From: Bacteroidales bacterium
GTDB lineage: Bacteria; Bacteroidota; Bacteroidia; Bacteroidales; F082
Assembly (NCBI GenBank): GCA_017427985.1
Contig: JAFRRS010000015.1
Coordinates: 124,001 to 188,000 of the forward strand
Length of the DNA: 64,000 bases
Reading direction: 5' to 3'
Each line of letters begins with the position of its first letter. Position 1 is the stretch's first letter. This document shows positions 58,584-64,000 of the stretch, in pieces. A program made the position numbers and the translations under genes. The notes under the pieces were generated by a model. That model was not told where the DNA came from. It made no database searches and saw nothing but the letters and a program-made list of their open reading frames with translations.

Positions 58584-59949
58584 CTTTTATCGCAAACGGC
58601 AATGCCAGCAGGAACGTGCAGGCATCCGATATCGCCTGTGTCATCTCCACACCTTGAAGACCGATGAAAAGAGGCAGTATCATGATGGTGGGGATGAAGA
58701 AAACGCCCTGGCGTCCCATCGACAATATCGTGGCTATCAACGTTTTACGCGTGGTTTGATACATCATGTTGGTGACGGTGCTCACCCCGATGAGCGGGAA
58801 CGACAGGCACTGCCATCTTAATACCCTTGTGCCTATTTTTATGAGTTCGGCGTCTTCACCGCGGAAAATCTTAATCAGGTCGGGGGCGAAGATGGCGAAC
58901 GTTATTGATATTATTATCAATATTATTGTCGATAACTGCGTTGTGAAGATGTACGATTTCCGCACGCGTTCATGCAGTCCGGCGCCGTAGTTGAAGCCGC
59001 AAACGGGCTGGAACCCTTGCCCCACTCCGAGAATTATCGAGAACGCGAACATCATGATTCGCGCGACGATGGCGAAAGCGGCTATTGCACTCGCTTCAGT
59101 GCCAGGAGCAGCATAAAAAGCGGCGTATCTGTTGAGCATTATCGTGCTCACGCACACGAAGACGTGCCTGCACAACGACGGGTTTCCGCCCTTGAAAATG
59201 TCCTTATAACTCTGCCACGAAAGCGTGAAATTTCTGAATCTTATGTGGACGTTGCCGCTTTTTTCGGTGCCGAGAAGAAGTATGAACCATCCCGCCATCT
59301 GGCTGATACAGGTTGCGAGCGAGGCACCCGTCACGCCCATGTCGAGGACGTAAATCAGCAAGGCGTCGAGAAAGATGTTAAGCACCGCGCCAGTGGCAAT
59401 ACCCACCATCGCATAATGCGCGTTGCCCTGCAGTCGCAGCTGGTTGTTGAGCGTGAGCGACGACATCATGAAAGGCGTCCCGATGAGGATAAACAACATA
59501 TAGTCATTGGAATACGGCACTATGTCGGGCGTGGCGCCCATCATTCGCGAAAGCGGGGTAAGGAAAAACAACCCGACAATGGCGGCGACAGTGCCCAGTC
59601 CCATCGACGAAAGGAATCCCGTGGAAGCCATTTTCTCGGCGTCGGCGTATTTCTTCGCGCCAAGAGCGGTGGAGATATAGTTTCCCGAGCCGTGCCCGAA
59701 GAAGAAACCGACAGCGTTGATAAACGTCATATAGGCGAACGAAACGCCCACGCCAGCCGTCGCCTCAGTGCTTATATGACCAACAAAAAACGCGTCGATA
59801 ATGTTATACAAAGCCGTCACCATCATGGAAATGATAGTGGGGACTGCCATTTTCATAACCAGCTGATGCACAGGGCTTTCAGTCATCATAGAGTAACGCT
59901 CGCGCCTCTGCTGCTCGTCTTCTTTCTCCGATGCAATAATTTTCATCAT
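58552..59949 (-). CDS. MATE family efflux transporter
   Basis: A 465-residue inner-membrane multidrug-type exporter with 12 predicted membrane segments in two MatE halves. It has PTIISMMVTALYNIIDAFFVGH at the start of half one, GHGSGNYIS and ALGAKKYADAEK, and in half two VCGFNYGAGLHERVRK and RVLRWQCLSFPLIG. Substrate and coupling ion cannot be told. The C-terminus SRDSSLRSE* is encoded by a family B repeat that also supplies the stop codon, so the native tail was replaced or extended. Two ATG codons occur at the start (59949, 59946). The promoter box is so close that the second may be the true start. Confidence 0.92.
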   Translation of the reverse strand: MMKIIASEKEDEQQRRERYSMMTESPVHQLVMKMAVPTIISMMVTALYNIIDAFFVGHISTEATAGVGVSFAYMTFINAVGFFFGHGSGNYISTALGAKKYADAEKMASTGFLSSMGLGTVAAIVGLFFLTPLSRMMGATPDIVPYSNDYMLFILIGTPFMMSSLTLNNQLRLQGNAHYAMVGIATGAVLNIFLDALLIYVLDMGVTGASLATCISQMAGWFILLLGTEKSGNVHIRFRNFTLSWQSYKDIFKGGNPSLCRHVFVCVSTIMLNRYAAFYAAPGTEASAIAAFAIVARIMMFAFSIILGVGQGFQPVCGFNYGAGLHERVRKSYIFTTQLSTIILIIISITFAIFAPDLIKIFRGEDAELIKIGTRVLRWQCLSFPLIGVSTVTNMMYQTTRKTLIATILSMGRQGVFFIPTIMILPLFIGLQGVEMTQAISDACTFLLALPFAIKESRDSSLRSE

Positions 59950-59956
59950 TATTTTG

Positions 59957-59964
59957 CAAAATTA
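59957..59964 (-). promoter_or_regulatory. -7 promoter box of the MATE gene
   Basis: TAATTTTG on the minus strand, 7 bases before the first ATG; the transcript is predicted to be leaderless. Confidence 0.5.
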
Positions 59965-59975
59965 AAAAAAATTCA

Positions 59976-59983
59976 TATATTTG
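59976..59983 (+). promoter_or_regulatory. -7 promoter box of the 60008 gene
   Basis: TATATTTG, 24 bases before the ATG at 60008, in a divergent arrangement with the MATE promoter. Confidence 0.6.
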
Positions 59984-60007
59984 CAACGATAATTAAATAC
60001 TTGTCCC

Positions 60008-60496
60008 ATGAAAAAATTTATAATAACATTCATCGGAATAGCAGTATTATTAGCCCTTTTCATGTTTTTATTCAAAAAATACACTTATGGCGGTGCCGAG
60101 AACATAAAAACACCGACAAAGGAAGAAATCAAAGGGGCTTACAAAAACTATTCCGTTTCGGCAGTGACCACAGCCTGGAAAGAGAGCAAGGTCGCAGCCC
60201 AGAATATGCGCGACAACGAGTTCGAGCAAGCCAAGAAAAAACTACCTGAAAACCTATCGGAAGAAGAGTACATCAAACAGATTGACACGAAAAGCCTTTT
60301 CCGTTGCCGTTTAATTGTGATTTTCAACAAAAACGAGTTCCTCGAGGACAACTACAGGTTCCCGATTCAAGCGGTCATCTATGCCTTGGCGGCTCTCATT
60401 TTCTTCCTCTGTTTCTCAGGAATATTCACGAAAGCCCATCTCAAAAAAAAGATTTCGTTTGACAACTCTGGTGTAAACTTTAAAAACAATGAATAA
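60008..60496 (+). CDS. small membrane protein of unknown function
   Basis: A 162-residue protein with one N-terminal (IITFIGIAVLLALFMFLF) and one C-terminal (AVIYALAALIFFLCFSGIF) membrane segment and a charged region of about 90 residues between them, probably on the outside of the inner membrane. The loop has a basic/acidic helix (AAQNMRDNEFEQAKKKLPENLSEEEYI). No family is recognised. It is 2 bases before the DnaJ-zinc-finger membrane protein gene, so the two are probably cotranscribed and may act together. Confidence 0.8.
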   Translation: MKKFIITFIGIAVLLALFMFLFKKYTYGGAENIKTPTKEEIKGAYKNYSVSAVTTAWKESKVAAQNMRDNEFEQAKKKLPENLSEEEYIKQIDTKSLFRCRLIVIFNKNEFLEDNYRFPIQAVIYALAALIFFLCFSGIFTKAHLKKKISFDNSGVNFKNNE

Positions 60497-60498
60497 TT

Positions 60499-62211
60499 AT
60501 GGAAAAGTACGATTACAGACCAAATGTCCATACAGAATTCACTGCGGAAGAAGAAGACCGTTTCCGCAAACTTATGAACAAATGGGCATGCAGCATTAAA
60601 GGTTACAACAGACGCAAATTCGGCGATGAGCTGAAGATTTTGGATGTTTGGGACACCCCGATTTATGTCTCGTCATTGGATTTTCAGTGCGACATGCGCA
60701 TCATCGAGCACGTATACAAGAATTACAACAACGAGATGTTGGAGCCTCGTACCGTGTTCACTGAGAACGACTTCAACCGATGGGATGTGTGTGATGCTCC
60801 CCAACCATTTACAGACGGAGAGGCGTCATTCTGGGTTCCAGGTTCAAGACATATCGAAAAATGTGTGACCTGCAATGGCACAAAAACCATGAAATGCCCC
60901 AGCTGTGACAATGGTCAGTTGACATGTGTCAGATGCAACGGCTATCGTAAGATTAAAAAAATAGGTTATAGGACTGTGCCGTGCAAGCATTGTAAAGGCA
61001 CCGGTTACCAAATCATTAACGAAAGTTCGTTCACAAACAGTGTCACTGTGGATAAAAGTAAACCTTGTATGTATTGTCATGATGGGGAAAACCAGGAATC
61101 ATACGAATACTACGACACTTGTACAAAATGTGGTGGTACTGGCACTACGGCCTGCCCTATATGCCATGGCACTGGTGGAATTACGTGCACCACATGTGAA
61201 GGAACCGGCAAACTCCTCTATTACTGGGTTGTCCGACAAAAAGCACTGGCTGCAAACAGAAAAACGTTCATCATGCCGTATATGCTGTCGGATAACGATG
61301 TGGACAAATACATGGCGGCTTACGACAGAACCGACGGAAAACTCGTGTTCAAACAATGCAACGACGGCATTTCCTACAACAAAGACGAGTTCGACCAACA
61401 GGATTTCACTGGCGAGGCATTGCTTAAGCTTACCAAAAACCTGAAAAACACTGAGAAGACCCATATCGTTTACAATGAGTTCTCCACCATAGAGATTGAG
61501 GCGAAAACGGTGAAATATGAACTCGACGGCAAAGAATACATGTGCGTACTCCAAGGTGAGACATGGGACATTTTCTCAGTAAAATCGCCGATCTCCGACT
61601 TCATGGACGAGATTAAAAAAGATGTGATCTCATTGTCGGAAAGAGGCAGAATCGGCAAAGCCTGGACCCTGACAAAAAGACTGCTTCAGTTCCCACAAGC
61701 CAGTGAGAACGAGCTTAACGTCAAGGAGAGACTGGAAGAATGCCTGAAAAACGCCACCGTCTTGGGCAAAAAACTGTCAATTATCATCTTTTTATTGGCG
61801 ATATTCCCGATTTTTATAGTGCAATACAACAACAGCGACTACATCATCGTATCGCAATGGACCCATTGGATCGACAATTTCCTGCATGTCACACATGCCA
61901 TGGACGTACTGGTGTTCGCCGCCTTCGACGTACTGTGCATGATGTTGTTCGGACTCATCGGGACACCGTCATTCCTCTACAAACACGAGAATTTCTTCGT
62001 GCGAATGTTGTTTGGAATCCTGTTCGGACTGGCATCGCAGGCGGTTATCTACCTGATTTTCTTCGGACTGAGATGGTTCGGTATCGTATCATTGTTTGAC
62101 TTCGTGTTTTACTGGCTGTTTGTCATAATTTTGTACGCGATTTTGATTATTTATCTCATCTTCAGATTTATAATAAAACTGGTAGTTGGACTATTCAAGT
62201 GGATTTTTTAA
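60499..62211 (+). CDS. membrane protein with DnaJ-type zinc finger, no J domain
   Basis: A 570-residue protein. Residues about 122-238 hold a DnaJ-type cysteine-rich region with repeated CxxCxGxG and related modules: CVTCNGTK, CPSCDNGQ, CVRCNGYR, CKHCKGTGY, CMYCHDGE, CTKCGGTG, CPICHGTGG and CTTCEGTG. There are more modules than the four of DnaJ. No J domain (HPD) is present. About 60 residues of helix, then at least four C-terminal hydrophobic segments from about 420 (LSIIIFLLAIFPIFIV, ALFGLIGTPS-like LMMLFGLIGTPSFLY, LFGILFGLASQAVIYLIFF, FVFYWLFVIILYAILIIYLIF). A membrane-tethered zinc-binding or protein-folding factor is inferred. It is cotranscribed with the small membrane protein gene. 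Confidence 0.82.
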   Translation: MEKYDYRPNVHTEFTAEEEDRFRKLMNKWACSIKGYNRRKFGDELKILDVWDTPIYVSSLDFQCDMRIIEHVYKNYNNEMLEPRTVFTENDFNRWDVCDAPQPFTDGEASFWVPGSRHIEKCVTCNGTKTMKCPSCDNGQLTCVRCNGYRKIKKIGYRTVPCKHCKGTGYQIINESSFTNSVTVDKSKPCMYCHDGENQESYEYYDTCTKCGGTGTTACPICHGTGGITCTTCEGTGKLLYYWVVRQKALAANRKTFIMPYMLSDNDVDKYMAAYDRTDGKLVFKQCNDGISYNKDEFDQQDFTGEALLKLTKNLKNTEKTHIVYNEFSTIEIEAKTVKYELDGKEYMCVLQGETWDIFSVKSPISDFMDEIKKDVISLSERGRIGKAWTLTKRLLQFPQASENELNVKERLEECLKNATVLGKKLSIIIFLLAIFPIFIVQYNNSDYIIVSQWTHWIDNFLHVTHAMDVLVFAAFDVLCMMLFGLIGTPSFLYKHENFFVRMLFGILFGLASQAVIYLIFFGLRWFGIVSLFDFVFYWLFVIILYAILIIYLIFRFIIKLVVGLFKWIF

Positions 62212-62255
62212 GATTTAGCATCTCTTTTTTCCATAAGGTGTAAATAATTTTTTCG

Positions 62256-62263
62256 TATCTTTG
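62256..62263 (+). promoter_or_regulatory. -7 promoter box of the RicT gene
   Basis: TATCTTTG, 34 bases before the ATG at 62298; the predicted transcript would begin before the alternative TTG start at 62280. Confidence 0.6.
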
Positions 62264-62297
62264 CAAGTTTAAATATATATTGGAGAATTTTGGTTTT

Positions 62298-63587
62298 ATG
62301 GAAGAAAAAGATATAAAAGAAGAAGAAATTTTTGACGAAAATATAACGGAAACCACTGAAGACGTTGACAGTCTGCTGAAATCAGCCCCGCAGAAACTCA
62401 ACATGAAGGACGAGGAGATGGAGGATAACCTGGTGAACAAGCAGGACGACGGCGTGGAGTTTCAGGCGACATGGCCACTGCACGACGACATGAAGAAGAC
62501 GCTCACCAACGACTTCCACCGCGGATGCCGCATCAAAGCCGACAAATACGAATTCGGATGCAACGTTTTGCGTCACGGACAGTGCAAACTCGACAGCTTC
62601 AACTGGCTCAAAGACTACGAAAACGCCAACACCAAAGAAGGCGAGCTGATGGTTGCCGAGATACGTTTCAAGAACGACAGAAAAGACTTTTTCAGCTACC
62701 CTTCGGAGATGAATCTCCTTGAAGGTGAATTGGTTGCGGTGGAGACCGCCATCGGGCACGACATCGGAATTGTGACGATGGTTGGCGAACTCGTCGCGAA
62801 ACAACGCAAGCGCAAGAAGAACAACACCCCTGTCGCAGAGCTGAAAAAAGTGTACCGTCGCGCGCGTATCAACGACGTTGAGAAGTTCCTCGAAGCCATA
62901 CGCCAGGAGGACCACACTCTGTACCGCAGCCGCGAGATAGCTTCAAGCCTGAAACTGGAAATGAAACTCAACGATATTGAGTATCAAGGCGATAGGACAA
63001 AAGCCATCTTCTATTACACCGCCGACGGCCGTGTCGACTTTCGTGAATTAATCAAGAAACTGGCTGAGGAGTTCCATGTGCGTGTTGAGATGCGTCAGAT
63101 CGGCTTCCGTCAGGAGTCGGCGAAGCTTGGCGGCATTGGCTCCTGTGGACGTGAGCTGTGCTGCGCCTCGTGGATTACTGATTTTCAATCAGTTACGACC
63201 AACGTGGCGAGAGTGCAGCAGCTGTCGCCCAACCCGCAGAAACTCGCAGGACAGTGCGGCAAGCTGAAATGCTGCCTCAACTATGAGTACGACACCTACC
63301 TCGATGCACTCAAGGCATTCCCCGACAACCGCATCGTGCTGAAGACCAAGAAAGGCGACGGCATTTACCAGAAAATCGACATCTTCAAAGGCTTGATGTG
63401 GTATTCGTATCCTTTCGACAGAAACAACATGATGGCAATTCCTGTCGAGAAGGTGAAAGAGATAATAGAAAACAACAAAAAAGGCGAGCTTCCTGAGCAG
63501 TTGGAGGACTTTGCGTTCATCAAGGAACAGAAGAACAACGACTACGGCGAGGATGGCAAGCCGGCGGATTTGTCAAAACTTGAATAG
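62298..63587 (+). CDS. ricT: PSP1 domain protein, RicT/YaaT-like
   Basis: A 429-residue cytosolic protein of the PSP1 family. Firmicutes RicT/YaaT binds iron-sulfur clusters within a complex that promotes RNase Y activity; the Bacteroidota role is not established. Features are the PSP1 core (AEIRFKNDRKDFFSYP, LLEGELVAVETAIGHDIG), RVEMRQIGFRQESAKLGG, and two cysteine motifs, SCGRELCCASWITDF (about 283) and QCGKLKCCLNYEYD (about 320). An acidic N-terminal extension of about 45 residues precedes the domain. ATG 62298 is preferred; TTG 62280 is an in-frame alternative. In this window it precedes gldH, separated by a head-to-head pair of family B repeats. Confidence 0.88.
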   Translation: MEEKDIKEEEIFDENITETTEDVDSLLKSAPQKLNMKDEEMEDNLVNKQDDGVEFQATWPLHDDMKKTLTNDFHRGCRIKADKYEFGCNVLRHGQCKLDSFNWLKDYENANTKEGELMVAEIRFKNDRKDFFSYPSEMNLLEGELVAVETAIGHDIGIVTMVGELVAKQRKRKKNNTPVAELKKVYRRARINDVEKFLEAIRQEDHTLYRSREIASSLKLEMKLNDIEYQGDRTKAIFYYTADGRVDFRELIKKLAEEFHVRVEMRQIGFRQESAKLGGIGSCGRELCCASWITDFQSVTTNVARVQQLSPNPQKLAGQCGKLKCCLNYEYDTYLDALKAFPDNRIVLKTKKGDGIYQKIDIFKGLMWYSYPFDRNNMMAIPVEKVKEIIENNKKGELPEQLEDFAFIKEQKNNDYGEDGKPADLSKLE

Positions 63588-63659
63588 GTTCCTCACCCCT
63601 TCGGGGTTCGGAATGACAACGGTTGTCATTCCGAGCACGGAGTGCGAGGAATCTCATTA
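63587..63659. repeat. head-to-head pair of family B repeats
   Basis: TAGGTTCCTCACCCC...GGAATGACAACGG is followed directly by a reverse-oriented copy, TTGTCATTCCGAGCACGG...GAGGAATCTCATT. The pair forms a 70-base imperfect palindrome between ricT and gldH and could terminate or attenuate transcription into gldH. Confidence 0.88.
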
Positions 63660-63663
63660 AGAT

Positions 63664-64000
63664 ATGAAGAAATATTTAGTTATAGTAATTACTCTATTGA
63701 TGTTCTCCTGCAGCACCAACACGCTGTACGACGAGAGCGTTGTCATTCCTGAGGCTGAGTGGGACAACAAAAACATCCCGTATTTTGACGTCAACGTTGA
63801 AGACAGCCTTGAGATTTACTCTTTCTATCTGAATATCAGGCACTTGGAAAACTATCGTTATTGCAACCTGTTTGTCTTCATGCACACCACCTTCCCTAAT
63901 GGCAACGTCACGCACGACACCATCGAGTGCGTCTTGGCGGCTCCAGACGGCCGTTGGATGGGCAAAGGCAGCGGCACCATGAGGTCGGCGAAGGTGATGC
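63664..64000 (+). CDS. gldH: gliding motility / T9SS lipoprotein GldH, N-terminal part
   Basis: The first 112 codons of a lipoprotein that runs off the window. MKKYLVIVITLLMFSCSTN has the lipobox cysteine at residue 16, followed by YDESVVIPEAEW, SFYLNIRHLENYRYCNLFVFMHTTFPNG and DTIECVLAAPDGRWMGKGSG, all typical of GldH. GldH is required for gliding and belongs to the T9SS-linked envelope machinery of Bacteroidota. This fits the T9SS sorting domains on three secreted proteins elsewhere in the window. It lies downstream of ricT and a family B repeat pair. Confidence 0.88.
   Translation, partial: MKKYLVIVITLLMFSCSTNTLYDESVVIPEAEWDNKNIPYFDVNVEDSLEIYSFYLNIRHLENYRYCNLFVFMHTTFPNGNVTHDTIECVLAAPDGRWMGKGSGTMRSAKVM

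Noticed and set aside
58972..60249. A 425-codon open frame antisense to the MATE gene
   Set aside because: Its product is Arg/His-rich with no domain, no ribosome binding site was seen and it lies opposite a clear MATE family gene; it is a shadow frame.

Overview
The window is a gene-dense stretch of a Bacteroidota chromosome, most likely a Bacteroidales-type anaerobe. The evidence is: promoters of the Bacteroidetes form (-33 TTG, about 19-20 bp, -7 TAnnTTTG) before many genes; type IX secretion (T9SS) C-terminal sorting domains on at least three proteins; the gliding/T9SS lipoprotein GldH; a DUF4837 lipoprotein; viroplasmin-type RNase H; and a methylmalonyl-CoA mutase pair typical of succinate/propionate metabolism. 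No rRNA, prophage, complete insertion sequence, CRISPR array or SusC/SusD locus was seen. One tRNA gene (Glu, CTC) is present.

Layout. Bases 1-7582 hold the end of rodA, phosphofructokinase, a lipoprotein, aspS, a U32-family protein and a radical SAM/DUF6873 fusion. Bases 7698-12289 are a tight operon of four exported proteins ending in a large leucine-rich-repeat protein. Bases 12295-17062 hold two mevalonate-pathway genes, a DUF4837 lipoprotein and an MltD-like LysM transglycosylase. Bases 17183-19162 encode a secreted homologue of the Porphyromonas peptidylarginine deiminase (PPAD), followed by tRNA-Glu. A long minus-strand block (31363 down to 19429) contains lysS, a gingipain-like C25 protease, holB, lnt, dus, a 5'-nucleotidase, a GT9 glycosyltransferase and a metallo-beta-lactamase-fold hydrolase. 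Bases 31575-34749 hold small cell-envelope proteins and a structured untranslated region. Bases 34896-41873 are housekeeping genes (recG, polysaccharide deacetylase, gpmA, phosphatase, TatD, tcdA, RNase H). mutB/mutA, an isolated DUF1016 nuclease gene and a 2762-residue T9SS adhesin follow. The right end holds a small CTERM-like protein, EamA and MATE transporters, a CobW GTPase, a DnaJ-zinc-finger membrane protein, a RicT/PSP1 protein and the start of gldH.

The most unusual feature is a set of short palindromic repeats. Family A has arms GTAGAGACG / CGTCTCTAC (or GGGACGCG variants). Family B has the form GAGATTCCTCGC...GGAATGACA. They occur between genes and also in frame inside at least eight protein genes (U32, radical SAM, Dus, Lnt, deacetylase, TatD, RNase H, CobW), and one forms the C-terminus of the MATE transporter. 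They sit mostly in loops or interdomain linkers, and one lies exactly at the junction of the radical SAM/DUF6873 fusion. This resembles the coding palindromic elements known from Rickettsia.

Functionally, the secreted set (PPAD homologue, C25 protease, giant adhesin, LRR protein, GldH) points to a T9SS-armed surface. The PPAD/C25 pairing echoes the Arg-gingipain/PPAD pair of Porphyromonas gingivalis, although here the two genes are 7 kb apart and in different transcription units. All functional calls rest on reading sequence motifs; no database search was run.
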